From Oscillospiraceae bacterium (GTDB lineage Bacteria > Bacillota > Clostridia > Oscillospirales > Oscillospiraceae), in the NCBI GenBank assembly GCA_017502285.1, contig JAFVVH010000019.1, positions 1 through 34,431 on the forward strand: a stretch of DNA of 34,431 nt, read 5' to 3'. The first letter of the stretch is position 1. Each line of letters begins with the position of its first letter. Position numbers and translations under genes: made by a program. Positions 16,027 through 23,674 of this stretch are shown one piece after another. The notes beneath the pieces were generated by a model. That model had not been told where the DNA came from. It saw only the letters and a list, made by a program, of their open reading frames with translations, and did not search any database.

Positions 16027-16047
16027 GCGCGCTTCTCGTCCTTTTTT
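16006..16047 (+). terminator. Terminator/attenuator overlapping the excisionase stop codon
   Basis: GGACGAGAAGCGCG (16006-16019) pairs perfectly with 16028-16041, followed by six T. The TAA of the excisionase gene is in the loop, and the ribosome site of the next gene (AAAGGAG) begins right after the T-run, so read-through could be controlled here. Confidence 0.85.
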
Positions 16048-16060
16048 AAAGGAGCAGCCT

Positions 16061-17287
16061 ATGAAATACTTGGATCGGGTTGTAATCGTGGAGAACTGTA
16101 CTTATTATTTTGACAACTCCACGTTCTCATCCCTTGACGCAGCCATTGACTATATTCAAAAAATCCCCCTTGGAACGCGCCTGGAGGCGTATGGGCGAAC
16201 CGTAACCATCACCATACGCAATCCATATGCCCCGCCTATTTTTAACGAAACCCTTATTCCGAACCATCTGATGATAAAGGACTGCAAAGACCCCCTCTGC
16301 ATCTACGCAAAGGAGCGAGAGCTTACTCTTGCCGCCGATCTCAGCGAAGTGTACACGGAGTACTTTGAACTGTATAAATTAGCTGACGTTGGTTTCGAGC
16401 ACCTCTTTGACTATGGCATCCTTTATGGTAATTATCCGGTATACACCGGGAAAGAGCTTTGCCTGAGCCGGATCTCGCCGGATGGCGAAGATCGAAACCT
16501 CACATTTGTCCCAGAACCTACCGGGAAATATGGTATAGACCGCCCACACACCATTTATGAGTGGCCGTGCGCTGTATATATGGCTTATGACTGTTATTTC
16601 GTTCGAATGCAGGACACCGGCCACGTCTACGACGATGGCAACGGTGCCTTTCCCTTTGCCGCAATCCCGGTATCAACCTTTGTCAACATCGGGCTTGCAG
16701 GCGTCAGCCTTTCCTGTTGGGACAGGCTGACGCGCTCTGTTGAAACCTCCCATGGCCGTTATATCGTAAATGGCCACCCCGACAGCCTGTTTCGAAACGC
16801 ATTGTTGTCCTGCAAAGAACGAGAACTTCCAGAAGGCCAGGACTACTACACCATTATCATCGAGAACCCACAGGCGGATGGCCGCATTCCCGGTCTTTCT
16901 TCCCCTTGCCCCATCAAGGAGAGCTGGGCCCTGCTGTATCCCCATGCCACCAAAAGGGCCGTTTGCATCTCCCCCTCATTCGACGCTGTGTACTGGGAGT
17001 CATTTGAGCTATTGAATTCAGATGACCAGGCCTGCCATTTCTGCTATGATTACGCACTCTTAGAACGTGATTTGCCTTTCTTACAGGCAGGGCTTACATA
17101 CCACACTTCCTATTGGCGAAAGGCGCATTTTGAGCACGTTGATATACAAGCAGAGGTCCGTTTGCTCTCATGCCCAAACCCAAACGCAGCCTATGACGGA
17201 ACGTGCAGCATCCACTTCTGCTGCACATGCCAGCCAACATCCAACCCAGATAAGACACAGATCATCCCCGCTTGTACGCTGCACTGA
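16061..17287 (+). CDS. Protein of unknown function (408 aa)
   Basis: The start at MKYLDRVVIVENC is chosen for AAAGGAG upstream; a longer in-frame start at 15938 would run through the excisionase gene and terminator. It is soluble, with no signal peptide or membrane segment, and rich in Tyr, Cys and aromatic residues. Cysteines cluster at the C-terminus (DDQACHFCYDY, then SIHFCCTCQP), which could bind metal. I recognise no domain. It lies between the excisionase and the relaxase and ends at a terminator shared with the relaxase, so a role in element biology or cargo modification is only a guess. Confidence 0.7.
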   Translation: MKYLDRVVIVENCTYYFDNSTFSSLDAAIDYIQKIPLGTRLEAYGRTVTITIRNPYAPPIFNETLIPNHLMIKDCKDPLCIYAKERELTLAADLSEVYTEYFELYKLADVGFEHLFDYGILYGNYPVYTGKELCLSRISPDGEDRNLTFVPEPTGKYGIDRPHTIYEWPCAVYMAYDCYFVRMQDTGHVYDDGNGAFPFAAIPVSTFVNIGLAGVSLSCWDRLTRSVETSHGRYIVNGHPDSLFRNALLSCKERELPEGQDYYTIIIENPQADGRIPGLSSPCPIKESWALLYPHATKRAVCISPSFDAVYWESFELLNSDDQACHFCYDYALLERDLPFLQAGLTYHTSYWRKAHFEHVDIQAEVRLLSCPNPNAAYDGTCSIHFCCTCQPTSNPDKTQIIPACTLH

Positions 17288-17296
17288 TAAAAGAGG

Positions 17297-17325
17297 AAGG
17301 CCAGGAGCAGAACGCTCCTGGCCTT
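17297..17325. terminator. Bidirectional terminator between the 408-aa gene and the relaxase
   Basis: AAGGCCAGGAGC pairs exactly with GCTCCTGGCCTT around AGAAC, between two convergent genes. Confidence 0.8.
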
Positions 17326-17332
17326 TGCTTGC

Positions 17333-17821
17333 TCAATGCTTTATTGGAATGTACTCCAGTCGATTGATGTTGAATCCATGCAAAATCTGCTTCATGGCAT
17401 CTATCAGGTGATAAAACTCCGCCTTGTTTCCCCGCCACCTATGGCCGTCCACAAAGCTCACCGTGTTAACGACTATATGAACATGCAGGTATGCCTTGTT
17501 TTCATGTACTGCATAAACACCCTGAAACTCCTGGCCAATATAGGCCGTCAAACTTTGTGCAATGGCGTTGGCTTTCCGGGGGTCTGTTACTTCATCCTGA
17601 GAAAAGGACACGATGTAATGCCGCAGCTGCACTCCATCACTCTTACCGAAGGCCTCAGATACAACTGCCATGCTTTCAGCGGGACATTCAGGATTGACCC
17701 CTATGCCCCCGACAAAGCCATGTATCGCCTTGTAAGGGTTCAGGATGTAGGCAATCACGTCTGTCTTCGCCTCTGCGTCAAAGTACTTCCCCTTTTGGTT
17801 TGCGGTTTTGATCTTCGCCAT
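17333..17821 (-). CDS. Short relaxase/mobilization nuclease domain protein
   Basis: The 162-residue protein is reduced to the HUH relaxase core. A candidate catalytic Tyr lies in DVIAYILNPYK (residues 20-30); VQLRHYIVSFSQDEV and LHVHIVVNTVSFVDG carry the first strand and the metal-binding His-x-His. There is no helicase, primase or long C-terminal domain as in full-size relaxases. It would nick oriT and pilot a single strand into a helper's transfer apparatus. GGAGG stands upstream. No accessory mobilization protein is apparent. Confidence 0.8.
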   Translation of the reverse strand: MAKIKTANQKGKYFDAEAKTDVIAYILNPYKAIHGFVGGIGVNPECPAESMAVVSEAFGKSDGVQLRHYIVSFSQDEVTDPRKANAIAQSLTAYIGQEFQGVYAVHENKAYLHVHIVVNTVSFVDGHRWRGNKAEFYHLIDAMKQILHGFNINRLEYIPIKH

Positions 17822-18062
17822 CTTGTATTCCTCCTTAGTAGATAATGTTTTATATGTAGTTGTATTACTACTTGTTATTACTCTCTATAAGACTTCTTAT
17901 TGAGGCTTATATACTGGGTTACTGATCGCAAGGGGAAGAACGCCGCAGCATTCCTCCCCTTGGGGCCCCTTCAATAATTACCTTATAGTTCCTTCTGTTA
18001 TAAAAAATCACGGGCTTTTAGGGCATAATTTAACCCTCATGTAGCTGTAGCCTGCATGAGGG
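17822..18062. other. Non-coding region, candidate oriT
   Basis: The region lies directly upstream of the relaxase. It holds an 11/12 inverted repeat CAAGGGGAAGAA / TTCCTCCCCTTG (17929-17940 and 17951-17962) around a 10-bp spacer, followed by the palindrome GGGGCCCC, and a smaller GTAGT/ACTAC hairpin. Position and repeats fit an oriT, but no nic-site motif was recognised. Confidence 0.35.
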
Positions 18063-18068
18063 TTAAAT
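18028..18068 (-). terminator. Hairpin at the end of the large recombinase gene
   Basis: ATTTAACCCTCATG pairs perfectly with CATGAGGGTTAAAT around a 13-base loop. The recombinase TAA (18063-18065) is inside the stem. The T-tail is weak. Confidence 0.6.
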
Positions 18069-19508
18069 CTTCCATATGATGTTGACTGAGTTGCCGTCCA
18101 GGAGGATCCTGTCAATAAACTCACCAGCGATCAGCTTCTTTTCCTCAAAGCTCGCCTTATCAAAGTCAAGATGCTCCGGTGCAGACGGTACAGTGCGGCA
18201 CGAGTCCATCAGCGCTTCACGCTCCTTGTGGAGCTTCTCGATCTGCTTGGATATGTACCCTGCCGCAATGTCACCGCTCTCTGCCAAAGCCCCGACCAGG
18301 CGTTCGATCTTCCTGTCGATCTCCAGCACTGCCTGAGCAGATGCCTGGGAGCCGGAACAGGTGTCCTCTGCCGGACAACTTGCCAGAATGTCCTTGAGCT
18401 GCAGTCCTATTTGCCGTTCCAACTCTCTCAGATCAATGTGCATGGCTGCATCACAGCTTGCAAGGTTGGACCGCCCGGAACAGATCAGATAAAACTTGTC
18501 CTCCGGTTTGCTGTAGTTGATCTTGACTGCGTACCCACACTTGGCACACTTCATCAGGCCGGTCAGCCACGAGTACTTCCCTGCGTTCGCTCTGGAGATC
18601 TGGGGGTTAGCTGCAAGCTTTTCCTGCACCCTGAGCCACAGATCAGAGGGAATAAACCCCTTATGATTGGCCACAGTGAGCATCTGCCCGTCCAGGGAGT
18701 TGTACTTGTTCCTGCTGCGGTCCCGACGGCCGATCACGTTGCACCCATGCTCTCCATCAAAGGCCTCTATGCCTTGCTGCACCTGTAAGCCCTTGGACAG
18801 GTAGTGCCAGTACACCTGCTCGTCCGCACAGACATACAGCGGGCTATGCAGAAGCCTGGAAAGGGTAACATTGTCCCACGCTTCCCGCTTTGGACCGTGT
18901 ATCCCCTTTTCCGTCAGGGCTTTGGCCAGGCTTCTCAGGGACGTTTCGGGCCTTGCATACTCGCGGAATATGTCCTGTACCACCTGTGCTTGCTCATTGG
19001 CCTGCAGGGATGACACTCTGCGGCCATCCTCTGTGACCTTAATCAGCGAAAAACCATAGGGGGCCGGCCCACCAGGCCATGCCCCCAGCGCAAAGCGATG
19101 CACATAGTTGTCCTTGACACGCTCTGCTGTTGTTTCCCGCTCCAACTGCGCAAAGACAAGCACGATGTTGAGCATCGCCCTGCCGATAGGAGTCGAAGTG
19201 TCGAAGTGTTCCGTTACGGACTGAAATTCCACGCCATGCTGCTCCAAAAGCTCCCACAGGCGGCTAAAGTCGGCGATGGAGCGGCTGAAGCGGTCCAGCC
19301 GATATACGAACACCTTTTTAATCTGCCCCGCCTCAATGGCCTTGATCAGCTCCGTGAACGCGGGGCGCTTTGTATTCTTGCCGGAGAAGCCTTTGTCCTG
19401 AAATACCCGAACTTCATCCCCGGCAGCCTTGCGGCATGATTCGATCTGCGCCTCTATAGAGAGGCTGTCCTTTTTATCGATAGACTGTCTTGCGTAAATG
19501 GCATCCAT
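18063..19508 (-). CDS. Large serine recombinase (integrase)
   Basis: The 481-residue protein has the large serine recombinase layout: resolvase domain 1-~135 (YARQS with catalytic Ser 9; VYRLDRFSRS; TSTPIGRAMLNIVLVFAQLER), recombinase domain ~140-300 (PYGF, LAKALTEKGI, LLHSPLY), a zinc ribbon with Cys 321, 324, 343 and 352, and a coiled-coil segment ~395-435 that governs synapsis. It is the only integration-competent recombinase on the element, and the GA-overlap att sites fit its class. It follows a 37-residue ORF by 5 bp and sits about 7 kb from the nearer att site. Confidence 0.93.
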   Translation of the reverse strand: MDAIYARQSIDKKDSLSIEAQIESCRKAAGDEVRVFQDKGFSGKNTKRPAFTELIKAIEAGQIKKVFVYRLDRFSRSIADFSRLWELLEQHGVEFQSVTEHFDTSTPIGRAMLNIVLVFAQLERETTAERVKDNYVHRFALGAWPGGPAPYGFSLIKVTEDGRRVSSLQANEQAQVVQDIFREYARPETSLRSLAKALTEKGIHGPKREAWDNVTLSRLLHSPLYVCADEQVYWHYLSKGLQVQQGIEAFDGEHGCNVIGRRDRSRNKYNSLDGQMLTVANHKGFIPSDLWLRVQEKLAANPQISRANAGKYSWLTGLMKCAKCGYAVKINYSKPEDKFYLICSGRSNLASCDAAMHIDLRELERQIGLQLKDILASCPAEDTCSGSQASAQAVLEIDRKIERLVGALAESGDIAAGYISKQIEKLHKEREALMDSCRTVPSAPEHLDFDKASFEEKKLIAGEFIDRILLDGNSVNIIWKI

Positions 19509-19513
19509 AGTTC

Positions 19514-19627
19514 TTACCTCACGCCACGATTCTTTTTAAGGAGCAGGATGCAGCGGCGGTGAATTGCCGCCTGTCTGTTTACCCGCTCCTGTGCGTCAGC
19601 GGTAAGATAAGTATTGGTGATTGTCAT
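19514..19627 (-). CDS. Small basic protein upstream of the large recombinase (37 aa)
   Basis: Thirty-seven codons from MTITNTYLTADAQERV to LLLKKNRGVR, behind AAGGAGG, with the stop 5 bp before the recombinase start. The peptide is basic and probably helical. The tight spacing implies coupled translation and a role in recombinase control or assembly, or a leader peptide; it is not a family I can name. Confidence 0.55.
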   Translation of the reverse strand: MTITNTYLTADAQERVNRQAAIHRRCILLLKKNRGVR

Positions 19628-19794
19628 AATAAACGACCTCCTTACGAAGATGATATGCAACCGAGTTTCCGCATTATGACGGACAAATCGGTTTATCAGA
19701 AGGTTAGAAGGCAGTTAAAGTTTTACAATCGCCCCTAGAGCGAGGGCATAAGAGCATGCGCACTTTCAACTCTTCGCTTGCACCCATATTCCCA

Positions 19795-19823
19795 TTGACT
19801 TTTTATATAAAATTTTTTAAAAT
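19795..19823 (+). promoter_or_regulatory. Promoter of the 678-aa gene
   Basis: TTGACT (19795-19800), a 17-bp AT-rich spacer and TAAAAT (19818-19823); the ribosome site TTGGAGGT follows at 19845-19852. Confidence 0.65.
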
Positions 19824-19860
19824 AATTTAAACATTAAACACTCGTTGGAGGTATTCTTTT

Positions 19861-21897
19861 ATGGGTAATTCAAAGGAGCAGGAACCCCGTTTATCCGATC
19901 GTATCAATCGATATTTCGGAATCAATCCCCCTGTTGTTAACCCCGCACCACTGTCCGAACGATTCAACGATGTGGCCGCTGGCCAAAACAGGATACGAAA
20001 AAGCATCAGAGACATCGAAACAGGTACAGAACGTCACGTTCTTTTGCGCCCCGACGAAGCCACCTTGCTCGCCCAAGCCTATTATGCAACGGCGTGCGTT
20101 CCAGGCGACGACAAACTCCCCCTGCTTTTATCGGACATTATAGTCGGTCCCCGAACCCTGCAGGTTCCTGTATACTCAACAGGCAATAGCAAAATTATGA
20201 TCCCTTTAAACAAAGGCAGCTTAAAGGATGTTTTGTCCGCAAGATCAGTTCTCTACCACGCAGAAGCCGCCGATGACCTCATCTGTAATCTTTGGCTTTA
20301 TCTGGGCCGTTATCAGTCTTACGCATTGGCAGAGGAAAAACAGCGTCTGTTAGCCAGCTTAAAAATATATCCCCGCAACAAGATGCGCACCCAGATAAAG
20401 CAGGCCGATATAACCTCCCCTAAAATAGCCGGTCAAATGGCCAAAAACTACGCTGAAGACCTTGAGACTGCAGTCAAAATGGCCTTGGATCGGATCGAAC
20501 AACACAGCAACGTGTATGCTGGATACGCTGTCTGCAGGGTCGAGAAACATGACCGACATAGTTATGCGGCACAAAGTATGATTTCCCTTACAGATGGCTA
20601 TCTGTGCTCGTATTTAGACCTTAAACCTGCCCGTTTTAGGCCCTATTTCAAGCTCCTTCTTTCCAATCTGGCCATGAAAAACTGCCTTTTGCCCGATGAC
20701 GACGAAGCCCTTATAAACGAAATTGAAGCAGGCGACTGCGTAGCCACTTACTTCAATGCAAACAAACTGTATTGCCTTCATTTGTCCAAGGAAGGAGCTT
20801 TGACAATCTCTCATCATGCTCGTCCCACACACTCTGTAAAATCACTGCCTGTCTCCCATCAATACGCGCCCTTGCCTCAAACAAATAATGTTGACAAGCT
20901 TTTATGCTCCCTAACAGGAGGCAATCTCAACACGCTCGCACAATTAGGCGCACTCTTTTCTGATGTTGCAGATCCCAGAAGAAAAAAATCCCGCTTTACG
21001 GTCATCCATACCAAGCACAATGCAGTGCCCATCAAAAACCTTCTGGGCGAAGCTTTTTGCGTGCCTAAGATCGCAAATACATCCATGTACAAGGAAACCT
21101 CGTTCAATAAGTTGCTTACCGCAACTGAAAAAGTCCGTCTGCTTGATGCTCAAATAAAAGGTGAGCGTCTGATTTTTGTAAAAGATGCCCTGCCGTCAGA
21201 CAGCCGCTTCTCTGAGTGTTTGAAGCTGATAAAGGGTGAGAAAATACAAGCCGAAGGCAATGTTATAGGCAAGCAAAGCTTCTACAATCATCTCCACTTT
21301 GTGTGCGTAACAGAAAGAGCCGATGTTGCCAAAAAGTTTGCCGAACGCTGCTCTGCCAATGTAATTGATCTAAGTGCAGTAGAACTAAACTGCCCCGACA
21401 ACATCACTTTGTCAGATAGCGAACTGCAGTTCATGCGCACGGCATTTGTCCTCTACGGCATCCAGAGCAAACTGTCAAACACCAATCGCTCCCGAGCAAG
21501 AAAAGCCTCTATCGGCAATACCACGGTCAGCAGCTTCGTGAAAAACTGCTGCCACCTTTCCAAAAAGGCAGAGTGTACCCGTGGAGAACTCTATGATGCT
21601 TATTGCACCTACTATCAGGCTTTACACGGCGAGTTACCCAAGGAAAGTAGCACCGTGTTCATAAAAGCAGTTTGTAAAGCCATTCCTAAGCGTGTAGCAT
21701 ACAAAGTAAAGCGCTGCGGCGAGGACAAAGCCACACGCATGTGCTTTGTCGGCCTCGGTATTAACAACCCGGTTGTAGCAGACCTGCCCGAGGATTCCGG
21801 TTCCTTCCACAGTCTGTTAGTTGACATTGGCCGCCAGGGGCAAGCTGTGTTTGATGGAATGAGCGCTCTCGCCATCGAACTGAGCCCCGGCACCTAA
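19861..21897 (+). CDS. P4-helicase-like replication protein candidate with degenerate P-loop
   Basis: The 678-residue protein resembles, in order, the C-terminal half of phage P4-type primase/helicases: a segment corresponding to the P-loop region (about 379-395, FTVIHTKHNAVPIKNLL) without the GxxGxGKS residues, a Walker-B-like GERLIFVKDA (434-443), FSECLKLIKGEKIQAEG like the helicase KxLTGGDxIxAR motif, a sensor-like FVCVTE (480-485), and a C-terminal winged helix (550-635, SSFVKNCCHL, CTRGELYDAYCTYYQALHG). The N-terminal ~330 residues are unassigned. Similarity is remote and read by eye. It could be an inactive helicase relative that binds an origin. It has its own promoter and terminator. 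Confidence 0.5.
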   Translation: MGNSKEQEPRLSDRINRYFGINPPVVNPAPLSERFNDVAAGQNRIRKSIRDIETGTERHVLLRPDEATLLAQAYYATACVPGDDKLPLLLSDIIVGPRTLQVPVYSTGNSKIMIPLNKGSLKDVLSARSVLYHAEAADDLICNLWLYLGRYQSYALAEEKQRLLASLKIYPRNKMRTQIKQADITSPKIAGQMAKNYAEDLETAVKMALDRIEQHSNVYAGYAVCRVEKHDRHSYAAQSMISLTDGYLCSYLDLKPARFRPYFKLLLSNLAMKNCLLPDDDEALINEIEAGDCVATYFNANKLYCLHLSKEGALTISHHARPTHSVKSLPVSHQYAPLPQTNNVDKLLCSLTGGNLNTLAQLGALFSDVADPRRKKSRFTVIHTKHNAVPIKNLLGEAFCVPKIANTSMYKETSFNKLLTATEKVRLLDAQIKGERLIFVKDALPSDSRFSECLKLIKGEKIQAEGNVIGKQSFYNHLHFVCVTERADVAKKFAERCSANVIDLSAVELNCPDNITLSDSELQFMRTAFVLYGIQSKLSNTNRSRARKASIGNTTVSSFVKNCCHLSKKAECTRGELYDAYCTYYQALHGELPKESSTVFIKAVCKAIPKRVAYKVKRCGEDKATRMCFVGLGINNPVVADLPEDSGSFHSLLVDIGRQGQAVFDGMSALAIELSPGT

Positions 21898-21910
21898 GCA
21901 TTCCGACAGA

Positions 21911-21940
21911 AAAAGCTCCGCTGACATCAGCGGAGCTTTT
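21911..21940 (+). terminator. Terminator of the 678-aa gene
   Basis: AAAAGCTCCGCTGA CA TCAGCGGAGCTTTT, a perfect 14-bp stem ending in T. Confidence 0.85.
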
Positions 21941-22085
21941 CTCGTTGTGCAAGGTAATCCGCCCGATAACCACGTTTGACCATCAGGCGGATCGACCCAT
22001 GCCATTCTCTTTTTCTAATATGCTATCAAAACGTTAAAGTATACTTATATATTTTTCATGCTAACATGCAACTTTCCTGCCCAAA

Positions 22086-22718
22086 TCAGTCATGCAACTC
22101 GGCCACATCGCATTTCAATGCCTTTGCAAGTCTCACCACAATCTCGAATTGCGCCTTGTTTAAGTCTTTGCCTTTGCGTTCGTAAGCTCGAATCGTATTG
22201 AGTGAGACACCGGATAGATTCGCAAGTGCTTCCTGCGTTAAACCACGATGCTTTCTGGCTGTTTTCAGCTTACTTTCACTCTTGGCAAGGTGAGCATCCA
22301 GCACGTCATAGCTCTTTTGAATGTCAGCTTCGTGAAGTGTTCCATAGAGCCCGAGAAGTTCATCGTAAGGTATGGTACTGAGTATGCTCTGAAAGGTGCG
22401 TCCGGAATGCCATTGATAATGTGTCAGCATCCATCCCACCCAATATACGGAGCTTCGCTCATAGCTTTCTACAGGCTCAGCATGAAATGCTTCACCCGTG
22501 GTCTTCTCCATGACCTCCAGGAACAGCTCCAACCCACTTTTTCCTGCGATATACTTGGGATTTCCGCTTTCAATCTGTTCGGCAACATCGGACTGGATAA
22601 AGAGGTTCAGGAAGTCTGCGCCCTTCATTCCAAACTCCAACACCGCATCGTGGAGCATATTGCCAACAGCACGAGAGGCCTTAGCCAGATATAACGGACT
22701 GTAAGCGTGGGTCGTCAT
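22086..22718 (-). CDS. HTH-domain partner (antitoxin candidate) of the DUF3990 protein
   Basis: The 210-residue protein has an N-terminal ~145 residues of helical unknown domain (MLHDAVLEFGMKGADFLNLFI, YWVGWMLTHYQWHSGRTF) and a C-terminal Cro/CI HTH (about 150-210: LKTARKHRGLTQEALANLSG, then VSLNTIRAYERKGKDL). It follows the DUF3990 gene with a 38-bp overlap and a GGAGG ribosome site. The pair looks like a toxin-antitoxin operon in which this protein represses the shared promoter and neutralises the enzyme. Confidence 0.8.
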   Translation of the reverse strand: MTTHAYSPLYLAKASRAVGNMLHDAVLEFGMKGADFLNLFIQSDVAEQIESGNPKYIAGKSGLELFLEVMEKTTGEAFHAEPVESYERSSVYWVGWMLTHYQWHSGRTFQSILSTIPYDELLGLYGTLHEADIQKSYDVLDAHLAKSESKLKTARKHRGLTQEALANLSGVSLNTIRAYERKGKDLNKAQFEIVVRLAKALKCDVAELHD

Positions 22719-23382
22719 GCTTCATATCCTCCCTCATAATGTCCAGCACAAAAACATCGTCCATAAGCTGCTGCAGGTTCTTCTTTTGGCTTGCGTAGGT
22801 ACTTCTTGCCGTTTGGTCTCTTTCCGCTCTCTTGTAGTAGTATTTACGATGATCGGCAACTTCGTACTCAACAAATTCAATTTGCCCGAATGCGCGCTCA
22901 GAAAGCAATACGACCTGCTCGCCAAGAGTACCCAACTGCATGGCAACGTTCAGATCTCTCAAAGAAATGGTATTGTTCACAAAATCTTCGGCAAAGGAGA
23001 AATACGAGTCATCCGCGCGATAACCAATCATCACATCGACACCTGTTGTATCCGGCATAAAACGAGAAAGAATAAACTCTCTGGCACTACTACCCACAGA
23101 AGATGTGATGTCAAATTTTCTGTGAGCAAGCAACACGGCAAGCCAGTTGAGAATATTAAACTCACCCTTGGTCAAATGCATAACGTTTAGTCCATCAAGG
23201 TGCATGATGTACTTGTTGGAATAGCCATCGTTCTTCACGGGACAGGCCCATTCCTTTGCAAGTTCCATATTCTCTGTGCAGTAAAAGCCCTGCCCATAGT
23301 CATTGTATGTCTTTCCTACGCCAAATTTCGGCACCTCAATGATTTGCTGCGAGCCATGGTATAGAATTAAATCCTGTTTCAT
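22681..23382 (-). CDS. DUF3990 protein, ADP-ribosyltransferase-like toxin candidate
   Basis: The 233-residue protein starts at MKQDLILYHGSQ. LYHGSQ (7-12), KTYNDYGQGFYCT (24-36) and LAKEWA (41-46) are the NAD-binding pattern of the DUF3990 branch of the ADP-ribosyltransferase superfamily. AKREFILSR-like and FVNNTISLRDLNVAMQLGTLGEQVVL segments follow. It probably modifies a cellular target with ADP-ribose; the target is not deducible. First gene of the operon, downstream of a strong promoter with two operators. Confidence 0.82.
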   Translation of the reverse strand: MKQDLILYHGSQQIIEVPKFGVGKTYNDYGQGFYCTENMELAKEWACPVKNDGYSNKYIMHLDGLNVMHLTKGEFNILNWLAVLLAHRKFDITSSVGSSAREFILSRFMPDTTGVDVMIGYRADDSYFSFAEDFVNNTISLRDLNVAMQLGTLGEQVVLLSERAFGQIEFVEYEVADHRKYYYKRAERDQTARSTYASQKKNLQQLMDDVFVLDIMREDMKHDDPRLQSVISG

Positions 23383-23397
23383 GATACACCCCCAATA

Positions 23398-23451
23398 TAA
23401 TACCACAGTATTAGTTTTCTTTATTGTAATACTACAGTATTAGTTTGTCAA
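23398..23451 (-). promoter_or_regulatory. Promoter with two operator palindromes, DUF3990/HTH operon
   Basis: On the minus strand TTGACA (23446-23451), a 17-bp spacer and TACAAT (23423-23428). Two nearly identical 16-bp boxes, TAATAC n4 GTATTA, lie at 23427-23442 (inside the spacer) and 23398-23413 (over the transcript start), 29 bp apart. Binding of the HTH protein would block the promoter. Confidence 0.8.
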
Positions 23452-23573
23452 CATCTTACACGGCAGACCGCTTTTCTTATTATATTCGCCAGTTCTCCTG
23501 CATTCATGTTACTTGACTTGGTAGATCGACTTAAAAATCTTGACGAAACAATTCCTTTTCTTTTGGGAATATG

Positions 23574-23602
23574 TTGAGTTTCGAAGAAATATGCGATAGA
23601 AT
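23574..23602 (+). promoter_or_regulatory. Probable promoter of the zinc-ribbon membrane operon
   Basis: TTGAGT (23574-23579), a 17-bp spacer and TAGAAT (23597-23602). Confidence 0.5.
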
Positions 23603-23674
23603 TAGAATAACTAAAATATTTTTTGGCCATATCGCACCAACCGCCGCGTTTGCAGTACGAACAGGAGGGTTTTC

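Noticed and set aside
15938..16060. Longer start for the 408-residue protein
   Set aside because: It would run out of frame through the excisionase gene and its terminator; the ATG at 16061 has a proper ribosome site.
21957..21992. ATCCGCC/GGCGGAT inverted repeat as a replication origin
   Set aside because: Only 7-bp arms with a 22-bp gap and no iterons nearby; too weak to call.
23398..23442. Paired repeats as the beginning of a CRISPR array
   Set aside because: Only two short palindromic units, located on promoter elements; they are operators.
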